A stretch of 64,000 nt of DNA from Psychrobacter lutiphocae DSM 21542 (GCF_000382145.1 NZ_KB907625.1:1-64000), one strand, 5' to 3'; shown: positions 17,976 to 28,016, counted from the stretch's first letter. Numbers and translations are program-made. The notes: generated by a model not told the origin, from the sequence alone.

Positions 17976-19601
17976 TTAGCCAAAATCTTGTTGCAAGATA
18001 TAATTCATATTGCGCTCGGCAAGCCCGGTGATAAATACGTAGGGATTAACGCCAGCACTGCCCGGTATCAAGGCGCTGTCTTGTACGTAAATATTGGGGT
18101 GACCCTTGACTCGTCCGAATTCATCGGTCGCTTTGCCTAATACGCAGCCACCTAAAGGATGGTAGCAAAAATCGTCGCCAAAACCTTTGTTGAAGAGCAA
18201 GCTTGACGTACGCCCCCCATTGGCTTTGCCCAGCTTTTCAAGTAGCTCTTTGGCGGCATTGACTGAATATTCATTTTGTGAGCGTTTCCAGTTTAGTTTG
18301 ACCGCTTGAGTGGCTTTATCATAGTAATAATTGCCACGTTCAGGGTTGTCTGTAATGGCAAGATACAAGGTGGTCCAAGTCTCAAGCCCCATGGGCAGTG
18401 GCGCAATCTCGGCAAATATTTTGTAGTTAGAGCCGTCTCTATCGCCATCCCACATGTTGATGCCTTTGACGGGGATACAGGATTGAGCCTCCCCCGCTGC
18501 ATGGACGAAGTTGCGACCCGTCATGATATTGCCATTGGGTCCCCAGTGTTGACCCACATGTTCATTGAGATTATTGAGCGTGCCAGCGGCTTGGCTTTTG
18601 AGTAGTAGCTCTGATGTACCTGTGCTGCCTGCATTTAAAAACAGCTTGTCACAGGTGTAGTGTTCGATAACATCGATACCGCCTTCTTTATTTAACACCT
18701 GTACTTCAAGCTTTATCTGACCATTTGTGATCTGTTCAATGTTATTGACTTTACGCAAGGTTTTGACGCTAACATTGCCTGTCGCCTCAGCGTCTTTTAA
18801 GTAAGTTAAATCTAATGAAAACTTGCCAGCATTGTTGCCATAGATGACCTCGCCATCTAAGGCGGAAGCATAGACTTCGCCTGTGGCTTCTTTTTTCATA
18901 TATTCAAAATCGTAGCTGTTACTAAAAAATTCTGTTTTCAAGCCTGCTTTGTCAGCTTGACGTTCGGCAGCGCGAGTATATTCGTAATATTCAGTGCTAT
19001 TAAAGAAGTCCTCTGGTATTTGGCTAACTTTAAGCGCTGTCATGGCCTTTGGAAAAAAGGTGTCATACATCTCATCGCTATCTATCCAAGGAAAGGTCTC
19101 TTCAAAATGTGAGCGCCTTGGCTTAATAGCAATAGCTCCGTTGACGATAGAGCCACCACCATAAGCACGCCCTGCATAGACCTTCATCTCGTCATATTCA
19201 ATCAGATCGAGAACGCCTGGGTACTTTTTGATATGGCGTGGAATCGGAATTGGGGCGTTCGGCCAGTTTTTAAACCAGCTTGAACGCTCATCAGCGCTGA
19301 TCATTTTGCAAAAGGTATCATGCTCAGGCGTTCTATCCCAACGCATACCCATCTCTAGTATCAGTACCTGATGTCCCTGCTCGCTAAGACGTAAGGCACA
19401 GACAGCACCGCCATAGCCACTGCCCACGACAATATTACTAAAATGACCCACGTTTTTGATCTGTTGTGGGGATGTCATGGTATCTGCGGTCGCACCTGAT
19501 ACCTCTGCGATCGAAGTGGATAAAGTATGACAGCCCGTCATTGTCGCTGAAGCACTAATAGCGCTTAGCCCCATAGATTTGATAAATTGACGTCGTTGCA
19601 T
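17976..19601 (-). CDS. Tat-exported GMC oxidoreductase, cholesterol-oxidase-like
   Basis: The product has 541 residues. It begins with a twin-arginine signal (QRRQFIKSMGLS) and a lipobox-like MTGC with Cys24, so it may be an exported lipoprotein. The FAD-binding Rossmann motif GSGYGG is at 60-65, and AGRAYGGGSIVNGA contacts FAD in the family. At the C-terminus YHPLGGCVLGKATDEFGRV (H481) and GSAGVNPYV (N519) match the catalytic His and Asn of class I cholesterol oxidases, which oxidise and isomerise 3-beta-hydroxysterols. The true substrate could be another sterol or hydrophobic alcohol. AGGAG precedes the ATG. It lies in a stretch with other exported lipid-active enzymes. Confidence 0.88.
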   Translation of the reverse strand: MQRRQFIKSMGLSAISASATMTGCHTLSTSIAEVSGATADTMTSPQQIKNVGHFSNIVVGSGYGGAVCALRLSEQGHQVLILEMGMRWDRTPEHDTFCKMISADERSSWFKNWPNAPIPIPRHIKKYPGVLDLIEYDEMKVYAGRAYGGGSIVNGAIAIKPRRSHFEETFPWIDSDEMYDTFFPKAMTALKVSQIPEDFFNSTEYYEYTRAAERQADKAGLKTEFFSNSYDFEYMKKEATGEVYASALDGEVIYGNNAGKFSLDLTYLKDAEATGNVSVKTLRKVNNIEQITNGQIKLEVQVLNKEGGIDVIEHYTCDKLFLNAGSTGTSELLLKSQAAGTLNNLNEHVGQHWGPNGNIMTGRNFVHAAGEAQSCIPVKGINMWDGDRDGSNYKIFAEIAPLPMGLETWTTLYLAITDNPERGNYYYDKATQAVKLNWKRSQNEYSVNAAKELLEKLGKANGGRTSSLLFNKGFGDDFCYHPLGGCVLGKATDEFGRVKGHPNIYVQDSALIPGSAGVNPYVFITGLAERNMNYILQQDFG

Positions 19602-20123
19602 TTTACTCCTAGCGGTAATAAGCTATTTTGTTAACTATGTGGGAGGTTAGTAGTGGGATGTTAGTATTCTTGAGCGTATAACAATTGCTTAGCGGTTTCA
19701 ATTGTACTTGCACTTACTGACTGTACTTGCACTTACTGACTGTACTTGCACTTGCTGATTGCACTTGCACTTACTGACTGTACTTGTACTTGCTGACAGT
19801 TGCTCGCTTTATATCATAGCACCCTATGATATCACTGAAAATAGTTAGATTATCTTTATTAAAAAATCTTAAATATTAATTTAAGTTAATAATGTTTCTT
19901 TTTGTTTCTAGTGTTTTAATAAGTTTACAGGATAGTTTCGCTGTCTGGCTTTTATGCTACATTATGATTGTATTTTTCTTTGGACTGTCTGGAGAGTAGT
20001 CCAGTTTTTTTATGTGTATTTTTTATATTTATTATTTATCTTTTTTCCATTACTTTTTTCCATTACTTTATTACTTTATTACTTTCTTAATCCACTATAA
20101 CTCATTGATATTGAGAAGAAACC
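19602..20123. other. Intergenic region between divergent GMC oxidoreductase and amidohydrolase genes
   Basis: About 520 bp, strongly AT-rich near the amidohydrolase gene. It contains the 19-bp tandem array at 19703-19797 and a short dyad at about 19979-20007 (GGACTGTC facing GTAGTCC, followed by T-rich DNA). No gene is seen. Promoters for both divergent genes are expected but not pinned down. Confidence 0.55.
19703..19797. repeat. Five tandem 19-bp repeats
   Basis: The unit TGTACTTGCACTTACTGAC occurs five times head to tail; units 1 and 2 are identical and units 3-5 carry one to three changes. Within each unit ACTTGC/ACTTAC is itself a six-base repeat. There are no spacers, so this is not CRISPR. 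Slippage-type expansion is likely. Confidence 0.9.
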
Positions 20124-21980
20124 ATGAAACATTTTAAACAGAAAAAAAATCTGATTTTATTGGCTGGGGTGGCCAGTATTTTATCTGCTTGTGCTACTCA
20201 AAGTAGCTCGCAAGGAACTTATAACACACTACAATCAGCTGACATGATCGTCACTAATGCCAAAGTTGCAGTGATGGATGATAAGCGCACCACAGCTGAG
20301 GCCATCGCTATTAAAGATGGTAAAGTGCTACGTACGGGTACTGATGAGGATATCTTGCGCTTACGTGATGCCAATACACAAGTGATTAACGGTAATGGCA
20401 GAACCCTTATTCCAGGTTTAAATGATTCACACTTACACATCACTCGTGGCGGTCGCTTTTATAACCAAGAGCTACGCTGGGATGGCGTTACCTCACTGAA
20501 AGAAGCGTTACGCATGCTAAAAGAGCAAGCGGAGCGAACTCCTGAGGGTCAGTGGGTACGTGTCATTGGGGGTTGGTCACCTTATCAGTTTGAAGAAAAA
20601 CGTATGCCAACAATCGAAGAGATCAATGAGGCAACAGGCGATACACCAGCATTCGTATTGTACTTATACAGCCGTGGTTGGTTAAATAAAGCAGGTATGG
20701 AAGCGCTAGGCATCGACCGCAATACGCAGCCACCCAATGATCAAAGTCGCTATGAAAAAGATGCTAATGGCGATCCAACTGGGGTGCTATTGGCTGAGCC
20801 TAATGCGATGATTTTGTATCAAGTTATCGGTAGTATGCCTAAGCTATCTGATGAAGAGATGGTAAACTCTACCAAGCACTTCCATCGTGAGTTAAACCGC
20901 TTTGGCTTAACCAGTGCCGTTGACGCTGGCGGTGGCGGCCATACCTTCCCAGAAGATTATGACGCCTCTAAAGAGCTGGCAACCACTGGCACCTCTTCAC
21001 TGCGTATCTCTTATTACTTATTCCCACAAAAAGCTGGTGAAGAAAAACAAGCCTTTGAAACATGGATGGCTAACCATACCGCATCAGTCAATGAGGACAT
21101 CGCTCATGATCATGGCTATGAGCTAAAAGGTGGTGGTGAATATATGACCTGGGCAGCAGGTGACTTTGAGAACTTCTTAGCAGATAAGCCTTTGATCAAA
21201 AACAATAAAGGCTGGCGTGAAAGCACCAAAGAAATTATTCAAATGCACGTTGATCAAGGCTGGCCTTTTAGACAGCATTCAACTTATGGCGAAAATACCG
21301 CACTAATCGTTGACTTAGTCGATGAGATTGACCGTGAAAACAACCACAAAATTAGAGATGAAATGCGCTGGGCAATTGATCATGGTGAAACCATCACTGA
21401 TGAGACGCTGCGTGAGATCAAGCGCTTAAATGGTGGTGTCTCAGTACAAGACCGTATGGCCTATGCCGGTGAATTCTTTATTGATCGCTATGGCGCAGAA
21501 GCGGCTAAAACTACCCCGCCTTTCAAAAAAATCTATGACATGGGCATCCCATTAGGCTCAGGTACTGATGGTACACGTGTCGCCAGTTATAACCCGTGGA
21601 TTTCACTATATTGGATGACAACGGGTAAAACGGTGGGTGGTACTCAGCTGTATGACAAAGACAATATTTTAGATAGAGATGATGCGCTTGAGGTTTATAC
21701 CAGCGGTAGTGCATGGTTCTCAAATGAAGAACATGTAAAAGGTACACTTGAGCCAGGTAAATATGCTGACTTTGTCTTATTGTCTGATGATTACTTCACT
21801 GTGCCTGATGAAAAAATTAAAACCATCGAATCGGTGCTAACGGTTGTCGGCGGTGATGTGGTTTATGGTGCAGGTGAATACAGCAAGCTAAATCCTCAAT
21901 TACCAGAGATTATTCCAAGCTGGTCTCCAGTGAAATACTATGGTGGTTATCACAACCCAACCAAGCCAGCAGCAAGATAA
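20124..21980 (+). CDS. YtcJ-type amidohydrolase lipoprotein
   Basis: A metal-dependent amidohydrolase of the YtcJ/N-acyl-amino-acid-deacylase-like group, 618 residues. A lipoprotein signal peptide ends at the lipobox LSAC (Cys23), so the enzyme is probably anchored to a membrane outside the cytoplasm. The metal-binding HLH is at 103-105 (GLNDSHLHITRGG). The barrel continues with GGWSPYQFEEKRMPT, TSAVDAGGGGH, WPFRQHSTYGENTALIVDLVDEID, MRWAIDHGETI and GSGTDGTRVASYNPW, which holds the late catalytic Asp. YTSGSAWFSNEE and GTLEPGKYADFVLLS close the domain. The substrate is unknown. GAGAAG lies before the ATG. It is divergent from the GMC oxidoreductase gene. Confidence 0.88.
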   Translation: MKHFKQKKNLILLAGVASILSACATQSSSQGTYNTLQSADMIVTNAKVAVMDDKRTTAEAIAIKDGKVLRTGTDEDILRLRDANTQVINGNGRTLIPGLNDSHLHITRGGRFYNQELRWDGVTSLKEALRMLKEQAERTPEGQWVRVIGGWSPYQFEEKRMPTIEEINEATGDTPAFVLYLYSRGWLNKAGMEALGIDRNTQPPNDQSRYEKDANGDPTGVLLAEPNAMILYQVIGSMPKLSDEEMVNSTKHFHRELNRFGLTSAVDAGGGGHTFPEDYDASKELATTGTSSLRISYYLFPQKAGEEKQAFETWMANHTASVNEDIAHDHGYELKGGGEYMTWAAGDFENFLADKPLIKNNKGWRESTKEIIQMHVDQGWPFRQHSTYGENTALIVDLVDEIDRENNHKIRDEMRWAIDHGETITDETLREIKRLNGGVSVQDRMAYAGEFFIDRYGAEAAKTTPPFKKIYDMGIPLGSGTDGTRVASYNPWISLYWMTTGKTVGGTQLYDKDNILDRDDALEVYTSGSAWFSNEEHVKGTLEPGKYADFVLLSDDYFTVPDEKIKTIESVLTVVGGDVVYGAGEYSKLNPQLPEIIPSWSPVKYYGGYHNPTKPAAR

Positions 21981-22034
21981 TCCCTACACCTTTGACAGTG
22001 TCATATAGTTTGGACAGTGTCATGTTAAAGAGCT

Positions 22035-22105
22035 CTAAAATGGTGACAAGGCAATCGAGTACAAATACTACTCATGTAGGCTTAGCGATACACCACTTTT
22101 AGTAG
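22035..22105 (+). repeat. Structured repeat family D, copy 1
   Basis: GTGACAAGGCAATCGAGTACAAATACTACTCATGTAGGCTTAGCGATAC is related to copies at about 27065-27145, 47738-47812 and 53648-53735. ATCG pairs with CGAT where other copies have different but complementary bases, and CTAC/GTAG form the inner stem region. Confidence 0.6.
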
Positions 22106-22129
22106 CTCGCTGACTATAAAAGTGTTAAC

Positions 22130-22159
22130 AGTCGGTCTGGTCTCAGGCCGACTTTTTTT
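22130..22159 (+). terminator. Intrinsic terminator after the amidohydrolase gene
   Basis: AGTCGG-TCT pairs with AGG-CCGACT around a short loop, followed by seven T residues. Confidence 0.85.
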
Positions 22160-22614
22160 ATTCTTCTATTTACTATTCTTCTATAACTTTAAGCTTGTTT
22201 TTGGTGCTTACTGTTTAGTAATTGTTATTTAATAACTGCTATTTGGTAATGGTTACTTAGCAAGTATTATTTAAGTCGTTGAAAATATTTGATAGAAAAG
22301 TTAAGTCACAAATTAAAATCTATACCAGCCTAATTTTGGTAACGATTGTTACGATTTCACCACGATGTGATACCGTCTTAACCTTAATATAGCGTTAAAT
22401 ATTTGCTATCGTATTAACTACGATAAGGCGTGTAAGCCCTCTCTTATTTATCAACACACCTTATTGACAACCCTCTTATTCACAAGGTATACCTCAAGAT
22501 AAGTACAACCCAAAGATGAGTACCATACTATCACCATTGTGAGTAAGCCATTAGCCACCTACATTAAAATAACTTGTTACACATAGAAGTTAATAAATAA
22601 AAAAGGAAGCCATT

Positions 22615-25395
22615 ATGAGTGATATATTCAATGTAAAAGACAGCTTAACTGTTGCTGGTAAAAAACACGCCTATTATAGCCTACCAAAGCTTGCTGACAA
22701 ATACTCAAATATTAATAGCCTACCTTATAGCATGAAAATCGTGCTAGAAAACTTATTGCGTAACGAAGACGGCGGACAAACTGTGGGAGAAAACCACATT
22801 GAAGCTGTTGCTAATTGGGATGCAAAGGCCAAACCTTCAAAAGAAATTGCTTTTATGCCAGCTCGTGTTGTTTTACAAGACTTCACGGGTGTGCCATCCG
22901 TCGTTGACTTAGCAGCCATGCGTGATGCTATCGTCAAGCTAGGCGGTGATGCCAAACAAATTAACCCCTTTATTCCAAGTGAGCTGGTTGTTGACCACTC
23001 GGTACAAGTAGATACCTACGGTCGTAAAGATGCGCTAGACTTAAACGAAAAAATCGAATTCAAACGCAACAATGAGCGCTATGAGTTCCTGCATTGGGGT
23101 AAGAGCGCCTTCGAAAACTTCGTCGTTGTACCACCAGCTACTGGTATTGTTCACCAAGTCAACTTAGAATATTTAGCCCGTGTTGTGATGGCTAACGACC
23201 AAGACGGTGAACTGGTCGCTTATCCAGATACTGTATTTGGTACCGACAGTCACACTACAATGATTAACGGTATTGGTGTACTTGGTTGGGGTGTTGGCGG
23301 TATTGAAGCTGAAGCTGCCATGCTAGGTCAGCCATCATCTATGCTTATCCCACAAGTGGTTGGCTTTGAGATGACCGGTAAATTACAAGAAGGCGTTACC
23401 GCCACTGACCTAGTGTTACGTGTGGTACAAATGCTACGTGAGCATGGCGTGGTCGGTAAATTTGTAGAGTTCTATGGTGAAGGTCTACACAACATGCCAC
23501 TTGCTGACCGAGCAACCATTGCTAATATGTCTCCAGAGTATGGTGCTACGTGTGGTATCTTCCCAATTGACCAAATGGCAATCGATTACTTACGTTTGTC
23601 TGGCCGTGAAGAATCACAGATTGAACTGGTTGAAAAATACGCTAAAGCGCAAGGCTTGTGGCATGATGAAAACACGCCAGCGGCAACCTATTCAAGCAAC
23701 TTACACTTAGATTTATCAACGGTACAACCTGCACTTGCTGGTCCTAACCTACCACAGCAGCATATTAATTTATCCGATATGCATCAGAAATTTAATGAAA
23801 CGCTAGAAGTAATGACCAAAGACCGTAAATCGGAAGTTGAAGGTAAAGAGCGTTTTGATGAAGAAGGTGGCGAACAAGAGCAAGCTGATCGTTTATCTGC
23901 TAAGCCAGAAGTATTCTCAACAGTAAACATCAACGATAAAAGCCACAAACTGCGTGATGGTTCGGTCGTTATTGCAGCGATTACATCCTGTACTAACACC
24001 TCAAACCCTGCGGTTATGATTGGTGCTGGTTTGGTTGCTAAAAAAGCAGCTGAAAAAGGGTTAAAAGCCAAACCTTGGGTTAAGACATCTTTAGCACCTG
24101 GCTCTAAGGTAGTCACAGACTATCTTGAAAAAAGCAACCTAATGGATGCGCTTGAAGAGACAGGCTTCTATCTAGTGGGTTATGGGTGTACCACATGTAT
24201 CGGTAACTCAGGTCCACTGCTAGAAAGCATCGAAAAAGGTATTGAAGAAAATGACCTTGTTGCTTCAGCAGTACTATCAGGTAACCGTAACTTTGAAGGT
24301 CGTATTCACTCCCACGTGAAAGCAAGCTACCTAGCATCACCACCACTGGTTGTCGCTTATGCGCTTGCGGGCACGGTTAATATCGACTTAACCAAAGACC
24401 CTATTGGTCAAGACCAAGATGGTAATGATGTTTTCTTAAAAGACATCTGGCCAACCTCAGAAGAGATTAATGAGTTAATTGCAAATAACATCAATGCTGA
24501 AATGTTCCGTAAGAACTATGGTGAAGTCTTTGATGGCAGCTCAGCGTGGAACTCAATTAGTTCAGCTGATAGCCAGCTATACCCATGGGATGAAGCATCT
24601 ACTTACATCAAGAACCCACCATTCTTTGATGGTATGACCATGGAACCTGAAGGTATTAAAGACATTGAAAATGCGCGTATTTTAGGTCTTTTCGGGGACT
24701 CAATAACTACTGACCACATCTCACCAGCAGGTAAAATAGATCCAAACTCGCCAGCAGGTAAATACCTGCAAGAACGAGGGGTATTAGAAGCTGACTTTAA
24801 CAGCTATGGATCACGACGTGGTAACGATGCGGTTATGACCCGTGGTACTTTCGCTAACATCCGTATTAAAAACAAAATGATGGGTGGTAAAGAAGGGGGT
24901 TATACTTACTACTTCAAAGGCGATAAAGCAACGCTTGCAGATGGCGAAGAAATGGCCATCTATGATGCAGCGATGAAGTATAAAGAAGACAACCGTCCAT
25001 TGGTGGTGTTAGGCGGTGAGCAATATGGTTCCGGCTCAAGCCGTGACTGGGCTGCTAAGGGTACTATCTTGCTCGGCGTAAAAGCGGTATTAACCAGCTC
25101 ATTTGAGCGTATTCACCGCTCTAACCTAGTGGGTATGGGTGTGTTACCATTGACCTTTAAGAAAGATGAAAATGCGGATACTTACAACCTAGATGGTTCA
25201 GAAGTACTGAGCATCACTGGTCTTGAAAATGGTGAAAGTGAAACAGCCACTGTAACTGCAACTCGTGCTGATGGTAGTACTGAAACCTTTGAGGTGAATG
25301 TCATGCTACAAACACCAAAAGAGCGTGAATATGTGCGTCATGGTGGTGTATTACATTATGTATTACGTGAGTTGGCAGCAGAGAATAAAGCTTAA
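22615..25395 (+). CDS. acnA: Aconitate hydratase A
   Basis: AcnA interconverts citrate and isocitrate through a [4Fe-4S] cluster in the TCA cycle. The 926 residues are longer than E. coli AcnA (891). The difference includes a charged insertion around 395-430 (KSEVEGKERFDEEGGEQEQ). The cluster cysteines are visible in ITSCTNTSNP and GYGCTTCIGNSGPL. Substrate-binding segments include VFGTDSHTTMINGIGVLGWGVGG and GGEQYGSGSSRDWAAKG in the swivelling C-terminal domain. AAGGA precedes the ATG. It is a single-gene unit with its own terminator at 25429-25458. Confidence 0.97.
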   Translation: MSDIFNVKDSLTVAGKKHAYYSLPKLADKYSNINSLPYSMKIVLENLLRNEDGGQTVGENHIEAVANWDAKAKPSKEIAFMPARVVLQDFTGVPSVVDLAAMRDAIVKLGGDAKQINPFIPSELVVDHSVQVDTYGRKDALDLNEKIEFKRNNERYEFLHWGKSAFENFVVVPPATGIVHQVNLEYLARVVMANDQDGELVAYPDTVFGTDSHTTMINGIGVLGWGVGGIEAEAAMLGQPSSMLIPQVVGFEMTGKLQEGVTATDLVLRVVQMLREHGVVGKFVEFYGEGLHNMPLADRATIANMSPEYGATCGIFPIDQMAIDYLRLSGREESQIELVEKYAKAQGLWHDENTPAATYSSNLHLDLSTVQPALAGPNLPQQHINLSDMHQKFNETLEVMTKDRKSEVEGKERFDEEGGEQEQADRLSAKPEVFSTVNINDKSHKLRDGSVVIAAITSCTNTSNPAVMIGAGLVAKKAAEKGLKAKPWVKTSLAPGSKVVTDYLEKSNLMDALEETGFYLVGYGCTTCIGNSGPLLESIEKGIEENDLVASAVLSGNRNFEGRIHSHVKASYLASPPLVVAYALAGTVNIDLTKDPIGQDQDGNDVFLKDIWPTSEEINELIANNINAEMFRKNYGEVFDGSSAWNSISSADSQLYPWDEASTYIKNPPFFDGMTMEPEGIKDIENARILGLFGDSITTDHISPAGKIDPNSPAGKYLQERGVLEADFNSYGSRRGNDAVMTRGTFANIRIKNKMMGGKEGGYTYYFKGDKATLADGEEMAIYDAAMKYKEDNRPLVVLGGEQYGSGSSRDWAAKGTILLGVKAVLTSSFERIHRSNLVGMGVLPLTFKKDENADTYNLDGSEVLSITGLENGESETATVTATRADGSTETFEVNVMLQTPKEREYVRHGGVLHYVLRELAAENKA

Positions 25396-25428
25396 ACTAT
25401 CGCATAGTTAATTTAGTCAAATAAAAAT

Positions 25429-25458
25429 GCCCGGCTCTATTGGTCGGGCGTTTTTTTT
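25429..25458 (+). terminator. acnA intrinsic terminator
   Basis: GCCCGGC pairs with the GTCGGGC region around CTCTATTG, followed by eight T residues. Confidence 0.9.
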
Positions 25459-25555
25459 GCTGTGCTTATTAAGCAGTATTTGAATAATAAAAGAAGCTCC
25501 ACTTAAAGTATAGGATTTAGCACTTAAATTAAACCGCTATTTTTAGGTACTTACT

Positions 25556-25604
25556 ATGCTTAGCTAATTATGCTTAGCTAATTATGCTTAGCTAATTATG
25601 CTTA
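25556..25604. repeat. Tandem 14-bp repeats overlapping the 3' end of a gene
   Basis: ATGCTTAGCTAATT occurs three times plus a 7-base partial copy. The array runs into the minus-strand gene at 25592-25927, so its last codons (His-Asn-stop) are made of repeat sequence. Confidence 0.9.
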
Positions 25605-25927
25605 TCAAACAAGGAGGTCCAGCGGTTCACTGCATATAGCACATACGGCCAAAAGCAGGTATTAATAATATCGTGAATACTCAGCCTTAAATGTTCACCA
25701 GTGATATGAGGGTAATTGTGGCTTAGGTCTAGATATTCACCCAAAAATGCAAAAAACGTAGCCACTAATAGCGCAATATTAAGCCGTGTTAAGTGGCGTT
25801 TTACCAAGGGTCGAGTCACCAGTAGGCTAAATAAAAACACACCTACTCCAACATAGATATGCAGAGAATCTCTGTCTAAGCCTGTAAAATCAGCAACATA
25901 AATCTTAAATTGTTGAAAGCCCACCAC
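25592..25927 (-). CDS. Uncharacterised small membrane protein
   Basis: 111 residues with three to four likely hydrophobic helices: IYVGVGVFLFSLLVTRPLV, LNIALLVATFFAFLGEYLDL and DIINTCFWPYVLYAVNRW. The family is not recognised. The apparent start is GTG at 25927 (or 25924), with a weak GGAAA upstream. The spread of His, Asp and Arg residues between helices (DLSHNYPHITGEHLRLSIHD) looks conserved-protein-like rather than random. It stands alone between acnA and hisH. No function is proposed. Confidence 0.6.
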   Translation of the reverse strand: MVGFQQFKIYVADFTGLDRDSLHIYVGVGVFLFSLLVTRPLVKRHLTRLNIALLVATFFAFLGEYLDLSHNYPHITGEHLRLSIHDIINTCFWPYVLYAVNRWTSLFDKHN

Positions 25928-26165
25928 GTTATATCATTTCCATTGGTATAGTTAATTTGCAAACATGACAGCATCTGATTAGGTCATATTGACATCATCA
26001 GGCAAACGAAACAGTATAATAGGCAAATCAACAAAGATGGGTTATGATTTGTTGATGTTTTCTTTATGAAATCTAAGTCTTTTAACAAGATACCTGGGCA
26101 ACTTATCTTTTAATCCTCAAGATTAATACTCAAAACTCTTAAATCTTGGTAATAAACCACCCTAT

Positions 26166-26801
26166 TTAAACACGCCACTCAACGAAGTTTTTGAGTAGTT
26201 GTAAACCGTCTTTATGGCTCTTTTCAGGGTGGAATTGGGTCGCAAATAGATTGTCTTTGAGCACACTGGCACAAAATGGCTGACCATAATCGCAAACGGC
26301 GGCGGTTACGGAGGTGTCTTCTGGTGCGCAATAATAGCTGTGTACAAAGTAAAAGTGCGCGTGCTCATCTATGTTGCGCCATAGCGGATGCGATAAATCC
26401 ATGCCCTCGATGGTGTTCCAGCCCATGTGGGGAATCTTGATGGTGTTGCCGTCGCTGTCTGTCCAGCTTGGGTTAAAGGGTTTGACCTGACCGTGCAAGA
26501 TATCTAGGCACTGAGTGAGTTCAAACTCTAGCGACTCTGTAAATAGCGCCTGCATGCCGACACAAATCGCCATTACAGGCTTGTTAAATACCGCCTCATG
26601 TACCGCTTCATCAATACCCTCTGCACGCATCTGTGCCATGCAATCACGCATGGCACCGACGCCAGGAAAGACAATCTTATCTGCTGCACGTATCAGCTTG
26701 GGGTCGTTGGTGATAGACACATCTGCGCCTACTGTGGCCAGCGCTTTGCTGGCAGAGTGTAGGTTGCCCATGCCGTAATCTAAAAGTGCAATTTTGGTCA
26801 T
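26166..26801 (-). CDS. hisH: Imidazole glycerol phosphate synthase, glutaminase subunit
   Basis: HisH releases ammonia from glutamine and channels it into HisF. The 211 residues form a class I glutamine amidotransferase: [16 protein letters not shown] at the N-terminus, [21 protein letters not shown] with the nucleophile Cys80, and ATQFHPEKS with His191 and Glu193 of the triad. HMGWNTI and YFVHSYY are typical of HisH. It is on the same strand as hisB 355 bp upstream, with a palindromic repeat and a structured repeat between them. hisF is far away at 7891-8664. Confidence 0.97.
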   Translation of the reverse strand: MTKIALLDYGMGNLHSASKALATVGADVSITNDPKLIRAADKIVFPGVGAMRDCMAQMRAEGIDEAVHEAVFNKPVMAICVGMQALFTESLEFELTQCLDILHGQVKPFNPSWTDSDGNTIKIPHMGWNTIEGMDLSHPLWRNIDEHAHFYFVHSYYCAPEDTSVTAAVCDYGQPFCASVLKDNLFATQFHPEKSHKDGLQLLKNFVEWRV

Positions 26802-26933
26802 AATTTATATCTTATAAGGTCTTATGTGATGTGTCTTAAATGGGTTATACAGGCTCGATACTGACTATATAATTTAAAGCTTTTGTATGCGACTATCAAA
26901 ATTTAATGCTTAACAACATAATAAACCCCCCAC

Positions 26934-27040
26934 TCTCAACTTATTACAATCTATTGTAGGCTGGTGCTTTTAGCCCAGCAAAACCTAATTTTTAGCCAAA
27001 TATGCTGGGCTAAAGCCACAGCCTACGCAAAGAGTTGAGA
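26934..27040 (-). repeat. Palindromic dispersed repeat, family A, copy 2
   Basis: TCTCAACT at one end and AGTTGAGA at the other, with TTTTAGCCCAGCA facing TGCTGGGCTAAAG inside. Its reverse complement aligns along its whole length with 8890-8995, including CAGCATATTTGG and GATTGTAATAAGTTGAGAGT. The flanks add CCCCA and TGGGG to the inverted repeat. Confidence 0.85.
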
Positions 27041-27064
27041 TTGGGGTAATAAATCATAATGAGT

Positions 27065-27145
27065 AGTTAGGCTTTCTCTACGCGGAAGTCGAGTGCAGGT
27101 AGTACAAGTAGTACGCCAAGCTCGACTGACAAAGTAGAGGAAGAC
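27065..27145 (+). repeat. Structured repeat family D, copy 2
   Basis: CTCTAC faces GTAGAG, GTCGAG faces CTCGAC, and GTAGTAC occurs twice around the centre. CGAGTGCAGGTAGTAC matches CGAGTGCAAGTACTAC of the copy at 53648-53735, while the flanking stem bases differ and remain complementary. Confidence 0.65.
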
Positions 27146-27155
27146 TAAATGCTTA

Positions 27156-27782
27156 TTATAAAGCTTCTTTGGTAGAAGGAAGCGTATTTAACGCCCTCTC
27201 ATCATATTCACACGCCATACGTAGTGCACGGGCAAATGCTTTAAAAGCACTTTCAATCTGGTGATGGCTGTTTTTACCCTTGAGATTGTCCAAATGTACG
27301 GTCATCCACGCATGATTGACAAAACCAAAGAAAAATTCACTGAATAAGTCAACATCGAAGCTACCAACATGTGAACGGGTAAAGGGGATATCCATGTGTA
27401 AACCTGGGCGACCTGAGATATCCACCACAGCACGGGTTAATGACTCATCAAGTGGCGCATAAAAGTGACCATAACGACGGATGCCTTTTTTATCACCCAA
27501 CGCTTTTGCAAAGGCTTGGCCTAGTGTAATGCCTGTATCTTCCACGCTATGATGATCGTCAATATAGGTATCGCCTGTACATTTGATATCTAAGTCAAAC
27601 AAACCGTGACGCTTTATTTGGTCTAGCATATGGTCCAAAAATGGCACACCTGTATCAATCGTACCTTGCCCAGTGCCGTCAAGGTTTACGGTGACGCTGA
27701 CCTGAGTTTCAGCAGTATTGCGCTCAACACTGGCAATACGATTTGGACGCTCGGCTGAGTTTACATTATTTACAGTAGTCAT
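27156..27782 (-). CDS. hisB: Imidazoleglycerol-phosphate dehydratase
   Basis: This monofunctional dehydratase catalyses the sixth step of histidine synthesis; there is no histidinol-phosphatase domain. From the ATG at 27782 it has 208 residues. An in-frame GTG at 27797 would add five, and the GTGAG there could instead serve as the Shine-Dalgarno for the ATG. Diagnostic segments are [34 protein letters not shown] with clustered metal-binding His, [13 protein letters not shown] and [20 protein letters not shown]. It lies upstream of hisH on the same strand. Confidence 0.96.
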   Translation of the reverse strand: MTTVNNVNSAERPNRIASVERNTAETQVSVTVNLDGTGQGTIDTGVPFLDHMLDQIKRHGLFDLDIKCTGDTYIDDHHSVEDTGITLGQAFAKALGDKKGIRRYGHFYAPLDESLTRAVVDISGRPGLHMDIPFTRSHVGSFDVDLFSEFFFGFVNHAWMTVHLDNLKGKNSHHQIESAFKAFARALRMACEYDERALNTLPSTKEAL

Positions 27783-28016
27783 GGTAAATTGGCTCACAAA
27801 TAAATTTGGCTGATAAATAAAAAACTATCGTTTATTGCTACAATACAAGCATGATAATAGCAAACGTACTGGCTTTAAGCTATATTCCTACCATACCGAT
27901 GAGTAATGTTTGTTAAAATACTGTCATTCATTTTACTCATTAATGAGAGTATGTTAGTCACACTTTATCATCCATTTATCCATAATCTATTTATCCATAA
28001 TGTTTGAGATCATAAA

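Larger units (their letters stand above)
21981..22614. other. Intergenic region before acnA
   Basis: About 630 bp. It holds a copy of the structured repeat (22035-22105), the amidohydrolase terminator (22130-22159), several near-repeats such as GTAATTGTTATTTAATAAC, and then AT-rich DNA with the acnA promoter somewhere before 22615. No gene is seen. Confidence 0.6.
26802..27155. other. hisB-hisH intergenic region filled with repeats
   Basis: The gap contains the inverted copy of palindromic family A (26934-27040) and a copy of structured family D (27065-27145). No gene is seen. Confidence 0.65.

Noticed and set aside
19703-19797. CRISPR-like array
   Set aside because: The 19-bp units are contiguous with no spacers; the same holds for the other tandem arrays. 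No cas genes are present.
7891-27782. Broken his operon as evidence of rearrangement
   Set aside because: Dispersed his genes are common in Moraxellaceae and related pseudomonad-like bacteria, so this alone is not a sign of an event here.
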